Shown: positions 21,977 through 33,818, numbered from the stretch's first letter. The stretch is DNA of 64,000 bases from Nakaseomyces glabratus (GCF_010111755.1 NC_088962.1:744001-808000), one strand, 5' to 3'. The notes: generated by a model not told the origin, from the sequence alone. A program made the numbers and translations.

Positions 21977-22966
21977 TCATGAATCTTTGCTATGAGTGTA
22001 GATAAAGAATTGGGCAAATATAGTCATATCAAGCAAAAGAGTACCTGCGCTTCCAATTAGCCATGAAGCATTAACCAAAAGATATTTTTTGCTTACCGAC
22101 ACCGCTAAAACGGACAAAATGAAATTTATGTTCCCCAAACATGCAAATAAGAAAAACAGTAGTGACACACCTTCACAAGACTTTCTTTTGAAGTTCAGTA
22201 ATATTTGAGGTATACGCGATCCTAGATAGAGAACCGCACTTAGGTACCCGAATATTTGGGCTAAGATATTCATCTTTTCTGAATCACCAAGAGAGGGTGG
22301 TGTCTTGGGCGACTTCCTGCTATCTGTATTGTTACAGTAGGATATATACCACGATAGAAACCCAGCAAACATGACGACAGTAACTATAAAAAGATCATTA
22401 ATATAGTTTTCTTTCTTCTTAGCCTTAGTAGTTCTACTCTCTATATCTTCCATTTCCGGTGTTTTTGTTGGAGTATCAGCATGCCTTCTCATAGCACTGG
22501 AATGATGTTCGATAGAATCTCCAGTTAACATAGGCTCACATTCAGTAGTATTCTCAACAATATCTCCATCGTTTGTGTCATTTTCCGAGTTTGAAGTAAT
22601 CTTGCTTTGAATGTTTGTAGAGTTTATATGTGTTGTGTTGTTAGTCCTATTCAGGGAGGGCTTTTTGTTGGCATTATTTTTGTTATACCATATGCACTGA
22701 AACCATAGTATGATATCAGCAACAGTATAGTATGCTGCAAGAATAATCATAGTGGGCAGCAAGTTTTGCATTATTGCACCCACGATATTAAAGATATCTC
22801 CAATCAGCCATAGAATTATAAACATCAGTGAAAGTCCATCACTTGATTTTCTTCGAAAATTCTCATATATCTGTGGCGCAAATACAACTACCCAACAGGC
22901 AATAGATATAGAACCTGCTATCTCGCTGACAGTCCTCCTATTCAATTCAATAGGCTCCAAGTGCAT
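21977..22966 (-). CDS. YPQ1: PQ-loop vacuolar cationic amino-acid transporter
   Basis: 329 residues from the ATG at 22966. The open frame runs 10 codons further upstream, but only from a TTG, and the family start is MxLxPIELNR. There are two PQ-loop repeats: CWVVVFAPQIYENFRRKSSDGLS near residue 25-50 and GSRIPQILLNFKRKSCEGVS near 240-260. Seven hydrophobic segments are visible, with an acidic/Asn-rich loop between about 115 and 190. In S. cerevisiae Ypq1 moves lysine and arginine across the vacuolar membrane. Its duplicate RTC2 (YPQ3) is an equally possible label, as both sit in this gene context. Confidence 0.9.
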   Translation of the reverse strand: MHLEPIELNRRTVSEIAGSISIACWVVVFAPQIYENFRRKSSDGLSLMFIILWLIGDIFNIVGAIMQNLLPTMIILAAYYTVADIILWFQCIWYNKNNANKKPSLNRTNNTTHINSTNIQSKITSNSENDTNDGDIVENTTECEPMLTGDSIEHHSSAMRRHADTPTKTPEMEDIESRTTKAKKKENYINDLFIVTVVMFAGFLSWYISYCNNTDSRKSPKTPPSLGDSEKMNILAQIFGYLSAVLYLGSRIPQILLNFKRKSCEGVSLLFFLFACLGNINFILSVLAVSVSKKYLLVNASWLIGSAGTLLLDMTIFAQFFIYTHSKDS

Positions 22967-23547
22967 GACGATCAATAATGATATAAGAAAAGACAAGCCC
23001 GCTTTTATTTCTGTTCAGTATCCAACGAGTTCAATAGCTGGCTTAACTTGAACTATTGACGAGGCAATAATAGATGAGTATAATTGTGTCAAACCCAATA
23101 CTCCTGTATAATCCTATTTAATTTTTTTATTTATGAAATGCTGAGGCTACTCATCGACTTCTGATAGGAAGTTCAGGAAAAGTTTTCGGTACTGAGAGGC
23201 CTTCCTGCGAACTCGTCTGAGCAAACCTTTTATTATTAATGACATGATTGATGATCTTTATAATTATAAAAGTACATCATAAAAGAAGTACTCATTAGAT
23301 GACCCAATAAGGTAATCATTGCTGCATAACTGATATTATGAAAGAGATATGTGTAGTTATCAGAATATGCTTAATTTTTGGATATTTAGGGTTTAGCTCT
23401 GGCGATTATGAGCTCGTTATAATTCTTGATTATTATATACATGTCTTTATACAGGTTAGGTTTTAACTTCAAATTGTTTTATGAAGTGGAGACGAACCAA
23501 GAAGTACAAGGATAGTCTTAAGGAATAAATATAATGAGTAGGGAGCT
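22967..23547. other. Upstream region of YPQ1, downstream of MRPS9
   Basis: 581 bp. One TTTAGGGTTT motif at 23386-23395 lies about 420 bp before the YPQ1 ATG. No gene seen. Confidence 0.4.
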
Positions 23548-24414
23548 TCATCTCTTGACCCAAGTAGGCATCTTTCTGGCCTTCTTCTTACCTGGTTTCT
23601 TTCTCTCAACGTGTCTGTAGTCTCTGGTAATAACTCCGGCTTTCCTCAGTCTGGGCTTCAACAAAGGATTGAATACAAGGAGGGCCTTGGCAATGGCATG
23701 CATTATGGCTTCAGCTTGTCCCGTAGGTCCACCTCCTCGGCATGTTGCAAACACATTATATTTCCCTAATGAGTCAACCACTTGTAAAGGATAAGCAATG
23801 GATTCTCTGTCTTTCATCTTGAGGAAATAGTCATTGAGTTGTCTACCGTTGACTAGAATCTTACCTTCTCCTCTAACAAGGTAGACTTTGGCCGTGGCTG
23901 CTTTCCTCTTACCGATGGCGACACTTCTACCAAACTCGTCTAACTCCTTTTGTTGCGTTTTCTGGGATTGAATACTCGACTTCTTAATATATTTAGAAAG
24001 TTCATTCTTGATCTCTGTGTTGACAAGTTGAGGGTCAATATTATTTAACTTGTTCAACAGTTGAATAAAATGTTCGTAATGACGCGGCTTCAGTCTAGTA
24101 CCACCACCAATCAGCGCATAATCCGAAAACGAAATCCACGAAGGTCTAGGGTTCTGCTTCAAATTCTCCTCGGCAGAAATATCAGCTCCGGGCAGTTTCT
24201 GACTGGAAGGTAAAGCATACTTCTTCAAAAGACTCTCAAGTCGCGATATCTTCTCCTCATGTAACGGGTTCGCAGAGTAGAAAGTCAGTGATTTGGGTAC
24301 AATTCTATTGCGAGCTTGCTGCACACGCATACTATACTCCTGAGCAACCAACCTGACATTGGAAAACTGCCTCACAGACACATTTCCCAGCATCCGGTTC
24401 ACTCTCATCCACAT
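23548..24414 (-). CDS. MRPS9: Mitochondrial small-subunit ribosomal protein uS9m
   Basis: 288 residues from the first in-frame ATG at 24414; others at 24408 and 24393 are possible, while upstream codons are not ATG. The N-terminus is basic and free of acidic residues, a plausible mitochondrial presequence. The C-terminal 130 residues are a bacterial-type S9 domain: [85 protein letters not shown]. The last segment contacts mRNA and tRNA in the decoding region. It is divergent from SUP45 with a shared 446-bp promoter region, the order seen for YBR143C-YBR146W. Confidence 0.93.
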   Translation of the reverse strand: MWMRVNRMLGNVSVRQFSNVRLVAQEYSMRVQQARNRIVPKSLTFYSANPLHEEKISRLESLLKKYALPSSQKLPGADISAEENLKQNPRPSWISFSDYALIGGGTRLKPRHYEHFIQLLNKLNNIDPQLVNTEIKNELSKYIKKSSIQSQKTQQKELDEFGRSVAIGKRKAATAKVYLVRGEGKILVNGRQLNDYFLKMKDRESIAYPLQVVDSLGKYNVFATCRGGGPTGQAEAIMHAIAKALLVFNPLLKPRLRKAGVITRDYRHVERKKPGKKKARKMPTWVKR

Positions 24415-24860
24415 CTTCCAACAAATAATAATCACCCTCGGGTTGTAATTCTTTATAACTAATATAAAAGGTGCAGTTGAAGATGCTCTCCCCAATTATA
24501 CATCATCACCACTCCAAAGAAATATGCTGTGGTCATATACACAGCGCTATAGATCGATTGCCTCCTCACCCCATAGTACTGCCCACTTCGCAAGCAATGT
24601 TTCGAGGTTTTGAGAACTGGGTGTCTACCAAATGACAATCACCACCAACGTTTCTGAAAAAGTTTTTGTTTTCTCGGCTCTCACTATCTCTTTTCGAGAA
24701 GAGATGCTGAAAAATTTTTGGAAAGCTCATCACCCATAATATACACTTTAAAAGTTGCTGTTATTCCCAGGTTTCTATTTTATCAATTGGGTTTATTTCT
24801 GTTTTACATTTAAGCAATATAGTACAGCTAGCAAGAGGATACAAGCAGTTTTTATAAATC
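24415..24860. other. Divergent MRPS9-SUP45 promoter region
   Basis: 446 bp between the two start codons. No specific element beyond T-rich tracts was recognised. Confidence 0.4.
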
Positions 24861-26177
24861 ATGGATACTGACGCTGAGAAGAATATTGAAATCTGGAAGG
24901 TGAAGAAGCTAGTTAGGTCTTTGGAGCAGGCCAGAGGTAATGGTACTTCTATGATTTCTTTGGTTATCCCACCAAAGGGTCAAATTCCGCTAGTGCAGAA
25001 AATGTTGACTGAAGAATATGGTACTGCTTCTAACATCAAGTCTCGTGTGAATCGTCTATCTGTGTTGTCTGCCATTACATCTACACAACAGAAGTTGAAG
25101 CTTTACAACAGTTTGCCACCAAATGGTCTTGTGTTGTACTGTGGTGACATTATTACAGAAGATGGTAAGGAAAAGAAGGTTACATTTGACATTGAGCCAT
25201 ACAAGCCTATCAACACATCTCTATACCTGTGTGACAACAAGTTCCACACTGAAGTGCTGTCTGAACTGTTAGAGGCTGATGACAAGTTTGGTTTCATTGT
25301 CATGGATGGTCAAGGTGCTCTGTTCGGTCTGCTGCAAGGTAACACTAGATCCGTTCTACATAAGTTTACTGTCGACTTGCCAAAGAAGCACGGTAGAGGT
25401 GGTCAATCTGCCGTCCGTTTCGCCCGTTTGAGAGAAGAAAAGAGACATAACTACGTTAGAAAAGTCGCTGAAGTCGCAGTACAGAACTTCATCACTAACG
25501 ATAAAGTTAACGTAAAGGGTTTAATCTTGGCAGGTTCCGCAGATTTCAAGACCGACTTGGCTAAATCTGAACTATTTGACCAAAGATTGGCCGCTAAAGT
25601 TGTTCAAATCGTGGATATCTCCTACGGTGGTGAAAACGGTTTCAACCAAGCCATTGAATTGTCCGCTGATGCTTTGGCCAACGTTAAGTTCGTGCAAGAA
25701 AAGAAACTGCTGGATGAATATTTCGACGAGATCTCCCAAGATACTGGTAAGTTCTGTTACGGTATTGACGACACCTTGAAAGCTCTTGACCTAGGTGCTG
25801 TGGAAAAGTTGATTGTTTTCGAAAACTTAGAGACTATTAGATACACTTTCAAGGATTCAGAGGACAATGAAGTTATTAGATTCGCTGAGCCAAAGGCCAA
25901 GGATAAGTCATACGCTGTGGACAAAGCGACCGGCCAAGAAATGGAAGTTGTTACTGAACAACCTCTAATTGAATGGTTAGCTGAAAATTACAAGAACTTC
26001 GGTGCTGCTCTAGAATTCATCACTGATAAGTCTCAAGAAGGTTCCCAATTCGTTACTGGTTTTGGTGGTATTGGTGCTCTTCTACGTTATAAGGTCAACT
26101 TCGAACAACTTGTCGATGAATCAGAAGACGAGTATTATGATGATGATGAAGTTGAGTCTGACTATGACTTTATCTAA
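24861..26177 (+). CDS. SUP45: Translation release factor eRF1
   Basis: 438 residues (S. cerevisiae 437). eRF1 reads all three stop codons and triggers peptide release with Sup35. All key motifs are present: TASNIKS near residue 55-61 and YLCDNKF near 122-128 for stop-codon recognition; [10 protein letters not shown] near 178-187, whose GGQ enters the peptidyl-transferase centre; and an acidic C-terminal tail ([20 protein letters not shown]) that helps bind eRF3. Codon use becomes strongly biased after the first third. Confidence 0.97.
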   Translation: MDTDAEKNIEIWKVKKLVRSLEQARGNGTSMISLVIPPKGQIPLVQKMLTEEYGTASNIKSRVNRLSVLSAITSTQQKLKLYNSLPPNGLVLYCGDIITEDGKEKKVTFDIEPYKPINTSLYLCDNKFHTEVLSELLEADDKFGFIVMDGQGALFGLLQGNTRSVLHKFTVDLPKKHGRGGQSAVRFARLREEKRHNYVRKVAEVAVQNFITNDKVNVKGLILAGSADFKTDLAKSELFDQRLAAKVVQIVDISYGGENGFNQAIELSADALANVKFVQEKKLLDEYFDEISQDTGKFCYGIDDTLKALDLGAVEKLIVFENLETIRYTFKDSEDNEVIRFAEPKAKDKSYAVDKATGQEMEVVTEQPLIEWLAENYKNFGAALEFITDKSQEGSQFVTGFGGIGALLRYKVNFEQLVDESEDEYYDDDEVESDYDFI

Positions 26178-27262
26178 GGGGTTTTTAAGGCATTTTTAAA
26201 TTTTTTTGAAGCATTCGAGGTGAAATTACTACACATTATTTAACTTTTTTTTCAATAGAACAAATATGGTAGCAATCTTAAAACCTTCACTTGTAAGATA
26301 GGTACATTTTTAGTAATTTTTTTTTCATTTACTACATAATTCTTAATTTTATGTATATTATTGGTTTTTGTCAATGTACCACATTAATTCACGTAGGAAC
26401 TTATGTACTACAGAACAATATTACATTGTTTTACACTGGTGGAAATTTTGCAGAGGAACAGATAGTCAGTCTGTCCCGATATAAGACTTTGTAAAGTGTC
26501 TATTTAAATTCAGCAGAGGGTAGGACCTAATAGATTAGAATAAATACCATTACTAACTAATTTTTGTATTATCTTCAAAATTATATTTAAATTTAAGGCT
26601 GCAAGATCACGTCATTGCAGAGCCATAATAAAAATGAAAATAACGATAATAAGTCCAGGTTGGGAAAATTCACCTTAAAAAGATTTCTCGAGTAACTTAC
26701 CTATTAATGCTCCACTGTCATTTAGGTTGAGCTATTCTAATAAAGTATCTGTGGGCTGATCATTAGTTTAACCGTAGTAATCGTTGACTTTTCTGCTACC
26801 TACTTATTTCTCCTACTAAAGATTGTCGAGAGAGGAATGACAGATGGTAAATGATGAATATAAGATTTGAATGATCAAATTATTAAATCTGACAGTAAGA
26901 ATAAAATAAGTAATTGCACATTACTATCAAAACAGGAAAAATTCCCTTTTTTCCCTATTTTTAATGACTTCTTAAATTGAAATAGGATATTAAGTGTCAT
27001 AGATTTACCTTCAACCACATAAGTTATGTATGGGTGTGGAGGCTATCAAGTATTTTAAATTCCTGATTAAAAATATAATTGTACATAAATGGCTCTGTAA
27101 CTGTATCGGTCCAACCACTAATCTTTGTTTTTGTGGTGCTTTTTTTACATACCGAACATTGGCGCTAGTGTTGAAACATAGAGACCGGAATTTTTTTTTT
27201 TTACTGTAATCTCAAGTGTGGATTACAGTTTCTTAGAACACGCCTATCCTAATTTTTAAACA
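26178..27262. other. SUP45-GAT2 intergenic region
   Basis: 1.09 kb of AT-rich sequence. A TACTAAC occurs at 26551-26557, but no donor or exon could be tied to it. No gene recognised. Confidence 0.4.
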
Positions 27263-29749
27263 ATGAGAATTATTAATGAAGTAACGCATACACCGGTGCA
27301 AGAGCTTCGAGAGGAAATTGGTTTGCAAACAAATAAAATCAAAGTCAAATTGCAGAACCCCAGCGATATTCCTAGAGTCTTTATAAAAAAACGAATAGCG
27401 GGAAAGCTGAATCCTTCTGTATTGAACAACAATGAAAGAATTGTATTAGTTTCGGGACCACCAGATATGATGAACAGTGAGATTCAAGACAGGTCCTACT
27501 TAACCCAGAAATACAGTGAATATAAACCTCCTAATAACTCACGTGCAAACGTACCACAGTATTTCACTGGACAAAATAGAGCCGCAGAACAATTTCAACG
27601 TTCGGCGCCTATTGGAGCTGCCAGTGAAATTCCTTACCAACCACCCTCACATCCCTATGATCATGAAATTGATCTTAATAATACATTACCTGCTTATTAT
27701 GAATCATTTAGAGGGAATCAGCATGGTCCAAAACCATCTTGGGGTACAGATTCTTTATTGTCAAGTCCCACAGAGAAAAGTGATGAACAGTATTTCAATG
27801 ATGACATTTCTGAAACTAGAATCAATACATCAGACATTAAATCAGTAGGAGAGGATGTTAGTAATAGACTTAAGAGCTTAGTATCCAGATTGGAGAGGTA
27901 TGGTATTGAAAATAATTCTGGGAATATTTATGGGACCAATAACCAAAATTTAAGATATGAGACGATAAAAATAGAATTGATAGAAACAATAAGAAAGGTT
28001 AAAGAGCTGCAACAAGAACTGGTCAAAATTTTTGATAATAATACGAATTTGAAATATTCAACAACTGGTCATGAGGATAGCTATAAATCCACAAAAAGAA
28101 GGCGTTCAGGACTAGTTACGACCTTAAATGACACCGAAATTGATAGCGCACCAAATAAATTTGAACCAAATAATTTGGAAGGTAAAGGTCAATTTCATAG
28201 TAGTGGTGGAGCTTATAAAAATAGTTTGAATGACTATAAGTTTCCACCTGGAAATACAGCAAATAGTGGTGCTTTTTTCAGGGCTAACGGAGATGGATCA
28301 ATAAACACATATAAAGCCAGACCTTCTAATATACGTTCAATGTCATCATACCCACTAATACGATCTCCTTATGGAAAGATACTACAAAAAAATACAATGA
28401 TTCCTGCAATACACTCTAGACAAGATCCATATAACAGGAGGGTTTTACTACAACCTCCCTATTTTCACAGACCAAATTTATCGGACCCAAGTGGAATAAG
28501 ACCTCAGTCGATGCATCGCTCGACATTACCCACATTACCATTTCCTCGTAACCAATCCATCGATGAAACTTTTTATCAAAGCCGCAATTTACCTGAGCCA
28601 TCCGGTTTCATTCCACAAACATATCTCGGTAAGCCTTTGCCAAGGTGCACACATAATCAATATCAAGATAATGTTTATCAGCAAATAAATATTATTGAGA
28701 ATAGAAGTACTAGTAATGAAATTAAGAGTATGGGAGAAACTAAGATAGGAAGCTCTAGAGTTTCAAACGAAATAGGGCCTCTAGCACAAAGATACATGGC
28801 CAAGAATAATGATGACTCAGATTCTTATCAGCAACGAGCATTAGATTCTAAGCCGCCTCAACAAAACCAATCTAGAGATATCCTAAGCACAGAATATTCA
28901 AATTTTACTTATGAAGGAACTGACGTAGTTGACAATATCGATAAAGGAAATGGTCGAAAAGCTTATATTCAAAAGAGAAAGAAGTCCGTATACTCAAGAG
29001 ATCTAAATGCCAAGACTTTTAATTTACCAAGGCTTGGCTCACCCAATCTTACTCGAGACACATCCACTAAAATTAGCGTAGGATTGCAAGGTTCAGAGAC
29101 AGAAGGTGAAGATTCTCGTACAGATATATCTAAGGCAGAAAATCCGAACAGCAAAAAGCAAGAAAATCTAGTTTCTCACCAAGATCACATCTCGCATGTC
29201 GAACAATGTGCTGATAATGCGACTGATAAGCCATCCAAGAATGAACGATCCCAATACAAAAGTAAGGTAACCAGTAGAGAAAATCGGGTGACAAAGAAGG
29301 ACCAGAGCGCTGCTGATGCAAAAATCCAATCAAAATGCGATAAATCCTCTATAAGAACGACCGGAAAAGTAACAAAACCAAGTAAAGAAAATTTGACAAA
29401 AAGGAGGCAATATGAAGCCAAGTCAAACACAACATCTTCCTCCAGTGAAAAAGTTACAGTAGAAATCACTTTAAGATGCCATCACTGTGGAGAATCAGAC
29501 ACACCAGAGTGGAGAAGAGGACCCTATGGCAGTAGAACGCTGTGTAACGCTTGTGGCTTATTTTACAGAAAATTAACCAAGAAATTCACTGTCCCATACG
29601 GAAACCTGTACATGAGATACAGAAGGATCCAAGCACCCTTAGACCGCCGGGTACCACTTGTTCTAGATGTCCCCACAGATATAGTCAGAGAATTTGATTT
29701 GGACCAGAACATCGACTCCAACTATTTTACTATTGGATCAGATACCTAG
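27263..29749 (+). CDS. GAT2: GATA-type zinc-finger transcription factor, Gat2-like
   Basis: 828 residues. Apart from one domain the protein is low-complexity, rich in Asn, Ser, Arg and Gln, with a short coiled-coil-like helix near residue 230-260. The GATA finger lies near residues 735-760: CHHC, then 18 residues including [14 protein letters not shown], then CNAC, followed by [10 protein letters not shown]. The C-X2-C-X18-C-X2-C spacing and TPEWRRGP match the Gat2 class rather than the Gln3/Gat1 class (X17). Gene order supports it: GAT2 (YMR136W) is near RIM11 (YMR139W) and SIP5 (YMR140W). Longer than S. cerevisiae Gat2 (560). Targets cannot be inferred. Confidence 0.8.
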   Translation: MRIINEVTHTPVQELREEIGLQTNKIKVKLQNPSDIPRVFIKKRIAGKLNPSVLNNNERIVLVSGPPDMMNSEIQDRSYLTQKYSEYKPPNNSRANVPQYFTGQNRAAEQFQRSAPIGAASEIPYQPPSHPYDHEIDLNNTLPAYYESFRGNQHGPKPSWGTDSLLSSPTEKSDEQYFNDDISETRINTSDIKSVGEDVSNRLKSLVSRLERYGIENNSGNIYGTNNQNLRYETIKIELIETIRKVKELQQELVKIFDNNTNLKYSTTGHEDSYKSTKRRRSGLVTTLNDTEIDSAPNKFEPNNLEGKGQFHSSGGAYKNSLNDYKFPPGNTANSGAFFRANGDGSINTYKARPSNIRSMSSYPLIRSPYGKILQKNTMIPAIHSRQDPYNRRVLLQPPYFHRPNLSDPSGIRPQSMHRSTLPTLPFPRNQSIDETFYQSRNLPEPSGFIPQTYLGKPLPRCTHNQYQDNVYQQINIIENRSTSNEIKSMGETKIGSSRVSNEIGPLAQRYMAKNNDDSDSYQQRALDSKPPQQNQSRDILSTEYSNFTYEGTDVVDNIDKGNGRKAYIQKRKKSVYSRDLNAKTFNLPRLGSPNLTRDTSTKISVGLQGSETEGEDSRTDISKAENPNSKKQENLVSHQDHISHVEQCADNATDKPSKNERSQYKSKVTSRENRVTKKDQSAADAKIQSKCDKSSIRTTGKVTKPSKENLTKRRQYEAKSNTTSSSSEKVTVEITLRCHHCGESDTPEWRRGPYGSRTLCNACGLFYRKLTKKFTVPYGNLYMRYRRIQAPLDRRVPLVLDVPTDIVREFDLDQNIDSNYFTIGSDT

Positions 29750-30451
29750 AGATAGCGTGTCGGAACATTAGCCTCCTCTCAGTACTCATTATAATGTATA
29801 TCTTTAGAAATCATATAAACCAGTTGTTCAAAAGAACATATCAGCTGACAACACCTCTTACGGAAAGAAGTCATACCTCTTTGTTCTGTGTGTACACCCC
29901 CCCCCCCCCCCCAATAATTAGGGTTTCCATTTAAAATTACCCTAAATGAAATTACCAACTGCAAAAGATTAGGGTTAGCTTCTCTGGAACCCCTCCCCTT
30001 CCCTTCTGATATCAAGTGAGATGAGGGCACACTGAAGACGGGAGGGTTGGACCCTTTGTCGGGTTTAGTTTCTCATAGGGATGTTAAAACCGCGCGCGGG
30101 CAGTATCGCACAGGGAAGGAAAGAGAGAAGAAGCGGGAGGAGCATGGAGGGGTGGATTGTGATGAGCTTAGCCCGGGTGGGGGGGGGAGTTGGGAAGAGT
30201 CCGTTTTTAGAGGAAAATGAGCAATCGCACTCTCTATTGATGAGGGGTGTGCGGGTTTTTCTGTGTTGTGTGCTAGAAGTAGGGCTACCATTTTACATTG
30301 ACACTGAAGCACTTGGAGCAAATTTCAGGCTTCTATATAAAGGACAAGTGGGTTCAGACTGGGCAATTGGTGGTGAGTTTCTTGCTCTGAATCTGTTGTG
30401 TTTGTATTGCGCAGAAGGTACAATAATATTGATACAGAAATAGGTTGGAAA
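29750..30451. other. GAT2-MDH3 intergenic region
   Basis: 702 bp. It contains a 16-C homopolymer (29897-29912), three AACCCTAA-type motifs within 60 bp (29919-29976), G-rich runs near 30179-30187, and a TATA box at 30334-30341 upstream of MDH3. No gene seen. Confidence 0.5.
30334..30341 (+). promoter_or_regulatory. TATA box of MDH3
   Basis: TATATAAA lies 111 bp before the MDH3 ATG. Confidence 0.55.
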
Positions 30452-31573
30452 ATGGTAAAAGTTGCAGTTCTGGGCGCATCTGGTGGTGTCGGGCAGCCAT
30501 TGTCGCTGTTGTTGAAGTTGAACACAATGATATCTGAGCTGGCTCTCTATGATATCAAGCTCGCTGAGGGTGTTGCTACTGATCTTTCGCATATCAACAC
30601 CAATGCTGATTGTGTTGGGTACAGTACGGATGACATAGGCCAGGCGTTGAAAGGTGCTGCCGTGGTGGTTATCCCAGCCGGTGTTCCTAGACGTCCAGGG
30701 ATCACTAGAGATGACCTGTTCAAGTTGAATGCTGGTATTGTGAAGAACCTTGTCTCCAATGTTGCCAAGCATTGTCCAAATGCCAGGTTACTGATCATCT
30801 CCAACCCAGTAAACAGTCTGATCCCTGTTGCCGTGGAGACCCTGAAGAGATGTGGGGTATTCCAAGCAGGCAACGTCATGGGTGTCACTACCCTGGACCT
30901 TGTACGTGCGGAGACGTTCCTTGCAGAGTACCTGAACACGCACGAGGCCAAGGAAATTGGCGGTATTGCAGGTGAGAGGACTTATGACAAGAGCAAGATG
31001 TACAAATATGTAGGTGTCATCGGTGGTCATTCTGGAGAGACCATTGTCCCCTTGGTTTTCAACCACATGATGACCAGGACACTGGAAAAGACCAACAAAT
31101 ACGACGAGTTCATCAACAGGGTCCAGTACGGTGGTGACGAAGTTGTGAAGGCCAAGGCCAAAGACGGCAGCGGATCCGCAACATTGAGCATGGCCCTTGC
31201 GGGTTCCAAGTTTGTCAATGAGGTCCTACAGAGCGTCCACCGCCGTGACGAGCACCGCAAGCGTGTGAACCGCACCAGCGACCGCAAGAACGTCACCATC
31301 TCGTCCACATACGTCTATCTACCGGGACTGTCCAACGGTAAGGAAGTACAGGAGAAACTGAAGAACTTGGCCGGCATAAGGGACGCCAGCGTGCGTTGTG
31401 AGTACTTTGCACTACCCGTAGTGCTAGAGGACGGCCGTGTGACGCGCGTGGACAAGAGCATCCTAGACAGCATCTCGCCAAAGGAGAAAGAGATGGTCAA
31501 GATCGCCATCCAAGAGCTAGAGAAGAACGTGAACAAAGGAAAGGACTTCGTGTCCGGGCAAACCAAGTTATGA
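30452..31573 (+). CDS. MDH3: Malate dehydrogenase, Mdh3-like
   Basis: 373 residues from the ATG at 30452 (MVKVAVLGASGGVGQPLSLLLK); upstream open codons lack an ATG in good context. It interconverts malate and oxaloacetate with NAD. Visible are the Rossmann GASGGVGQ loop, substrate-arginine segment PAGVPRRPGITRDDLF, ISNPVNSL, DLVRAE with catalytic Asp/Arg, and the catalytic-His segment GGHSGETI. The start lacks a mitochondrial presequence. The C-terminus is TKL rather than the peroxisomal SKL of S. cerevisiae Mdh3. An Arg/Lys-rich insertion near residue 265-285 (HRRDEHRKRVNRTSDRK) lengthens it by about 30 residues. Order with RIM11/MRK1 and THI3 matches YDL078C-YDL080C. Confidence 0.9.
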   Translation: MVKVAVLGASGGVGQPLSLLLKLNTMISELALYDIKLAEGVATDLSHINTNADCVGYSTDDIGQALKGAAVVVIPAGVPRRPGITRDDLFKLNAGIVKNLVSNVAKHCPNARLLIISNPVNSLIPVAVETLKRCGVFQAGNVMGVTTLDLVRAETFLAEYLNTHEAKEIGGIAGERTYDKSKMYKYVGVIGGHSGETIVPLVFNHMMTRTLEKTNKYDEFINRVQYGGDEVVKAKAKDGSGSATLSMALAGSKFVNEVLQSVHRRDEHRKRVNRTSDRKNVTISSTYVYLPGLSNGKEVQEKLKNLAGIRDASVRCEYFALPVVLEDGRVTRVDKSILDSISPKEKEMVKIAIQELEKNVNKGKDFVSGQTKL

Positions 31574-32717
31574 AGTTGTAGATCTGTAATTACTATATAT
31601 CTCCGTTATGTACATGTCTGTGTTCGTGTTTCACATTCTTTCTAGTCCTTTAACTTAACGTCAAAAAAATTATGTCATATATTCTATTCGCCTTCACTTC
31701 CACTAATAGTCTCAACAAGCTCACTTCGGAAACCGAGTCCCGAATTGCTACTTCGCCATGAGTATAGAGCAACGAGCCAATCACTATAGAGTCACACTGC
31801 GTGCTATAACGTACCACAGCACTTCCGTATGCCCCTCTAGCCCCCTTCTCCCCTGCCTCCCACCACCAGGCAACATACATCAGACCCCATACCTCATACT
31901 TACCCGGAACACACAGTAATACTGCAGTACGGAAAATGTGTGCCCTCCCGCCTGCCACCGTGTACACCGCATATCCCCATCCACGATCCCTATTTTCTCG
32001 TGTCTTCCCCCCCCCTTACTATTCTGACCCCCGCTATCTCGCCTTGACTTCCCACTGCACAATCTCTCTGGTGGGTGTCGATCTCTTTCCTCTTCAATTG
32101 TCTCTCGAACTTGTAAGTCAGCACAGATCCTTCGCCCAGCCCGACAAAAAAGGAGGATGATTTGTCCTTCCCACAGTCTGGGCCTCTACGTACTTATATT
32201 GGGCATTTTGAATTGTCCCGATTTAATATTCTTAGTTTCTCCTCCCCCGTATGTAAATGTCCTTGTTTTGCGTCGGCATTTGTCTCTCTGCCCCCCCTTC
32301 CTTCGCCTTTCATCCCCTTCCACTACTTCCACTACTGGCTCTGGCTCTACTACATCTGGCTAACTGCCCTTGCTCTAACGGCCCCTCCCCTTCCCTACTC
32401 TAAAGCTTAAGAAATCCATTGACATCCCTTCAGCATCCCTTCGTGGACCCGATCCTCCCCCCCCCACAGACTTTTCTGGTCCAAATAAGGTCCAAAGTAT
32501 TTAAACTGCAAGCATCCTTTTGTGGGAAAATTTCTTTCCCAACAGAACGGATCGAGTCGACTTAGCATTCGAATTGGAATTGAATTGGAATGGTCTGTGC
32601 CAGTACTTGAACGATAAAAGGATCAGGATCAGGATAAGGATAAGGATAAGGATAAGGAACTAGAGAGCATTACGCCGCCTGTACATTATTTGGAAAAAAG
32701 CTACGAGACATTAACAG
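31574..32717. other. MDH3-RIM11 intergenic region
   Basis: 1.14 kb, pyrimidine-rich on the plus strand with many C runs. It ends with a GGATCA/GGATAA hexamer repeat just before the RIM11 ATG. No gene recognised. Confidence 0.45.
32620..32658 (+). repeat. GGATCA/GGATAA hexanucleotide repeat
   Basis: Two GGATCA units then four GGATAA units and a partial GGA in tandem. It ends about 60 bp before the RIM11 start codon, so probably in its promoter or 5' leader. Confidence 0.9.
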
Positions 32718-33818
32718 ATGAATATCGAGAAGCTTACTGGGCCCGAGATTGTCAAGAAGCAGGTGTACTATGGGCACGAGGTTGTTAATGGTGCCGCCAA
32801 GAGCAGCGAGCCGATTACGATATCGTTTCCGGCAACCGAGGTGGTGGGCCACGGGTCGTTTGGTGTAGTGTTCACTACTGTGATACAGGAGACCAATGAG
32901 AAAGTTGCGATAAAGAAAGTTCTCCAGGACAAGCGGTTCAAGAACAGAGAACTGGAGATCATGAAGATGCTGCAGCACAGGAACATCATCGACCTCAAAT
33001 ACTACTTCTACGAAATAGACGAGAGAGAGGACGTTTTCCTCAACTTGATACTCGATTACATGCCCCAATCCCTCTACCAGAGGCTGCGCCACTTTGTGCA
33101 TCAGCGGACACCAATGCCCAGATTAGAGATAAAAATCTACATGTACCAGCTCTTTAAAGCACTAAACTACTTGCATCATACAGCTAACGTATGCCACAGA
33201 GATATAAAACCACAGAACCTGCTGGTAGACCCGAACTCCTGGTGTTTGCGACTATGTGATTTTGGTAGCGCCAAGCAGTTGAAACCTACAGAGCCGAACG
33301 TATCGTACATCTGCTCGAGATACTACAGAGCGCCAGAACTGATATTCGGAGCCACTAACTACACAAATCAAATAGATATATGGTCAAGCGGTTGCGTGAT
33401 GGCGGAATTGCTCTTGGGTCAACCGATGTTCCCAGGTGAGAGCGGCATTGACCAACTAGTAGAGATTATTAAAATCTTGGGTACCCCTACGAAACAAGAA
33501 ATTTGCGTGATGAACCCTAATTACATGGAACACAAGTTCCCTCAAATCAAACCAATCCCATTAGCTAAAGTCTTCAAGAAAGAAGACGAAGTAACGGTGG
33601 ATTTCCTATCGAATACTTTCAAGTATGACCCTACTCAAAGATACCACTCTTTACAATGTTTATGCACTCCGTACTTCGATGAAATTAGATTTGGCGACGG
33701 AAAGATAAGAGAAATAATAAAAGATCTGAAACTACTAGAGTTTGATGAACAGATGGAACTAGCACATCTTGGTCCCGACGAAAGAGGAGCGGTAAAGCAA
33801 AAGTTACATATACAGTAA
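32718..33818 (+). CDS. RIM11: GSK-3 family protein kinase, Rim11/Mrk1
   Basis: 366 residues (S. cerevisiae Rim11 370). Kinase domain about 35-325: glycine loop [14 protein letters not shown] lysine, [10 protein letters not shown] catalytic loop, DFGSAKQL, and activation-loop [16 protein letters not shown] with the GSK-3 tyrosine. The family recognises primed substrates; S. cerevisiae Rim11 phosphorylates Ume6 and Ime1 to start meiosis, while its duplicate Mrk1 acts in stress responses. The N-terminus MNIEK and overall length fit Rim11, while the neighbours MDH3 and THI3 are those of MRK1. This would be expected if a single copy of the pair survives at this locus. Confidence 0.92.
   Translation: MNIEKLTGPEIVKKQVYYGHEVVNGAAKSSEPITISFPATEVVGHGSFGVVFTTVIQETNEKVAIKKVLQDKRFKNRELEIMKMLQHRNIIDLKYYFYEIDEREDVFLNLILDYMPQSLYQRLRHFVHQRTPMPRLEIKIYMYQLFKALNYLHHTANVCHRDIKPQNLLVDPNSWCLRLCDFGSAKQLKPTEPNVSYICSRYYRAPELIFGATNYTNQIDIWSSGCVMAELLLGQPMFPGESGIDQLVEIIKILGTPTKQEICVMNPNYMEHKFPQIKPIPLAKVFKKEDEVTVDFLSNTFKYDPTQRYHSLQCLCTPYFDEIRFGDGKIREIIKDLKLLEFDEQMELAHLGPDERGAVKQKLHIQ

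Noticed and set aside
26551..26557. TACTAAC upstream of GAT2 as evidence of a 5' intron
   Set aside because: No donor site with an upstream coding exon could be found, and the GAT2 ATG at 27263 gives a complete frame.
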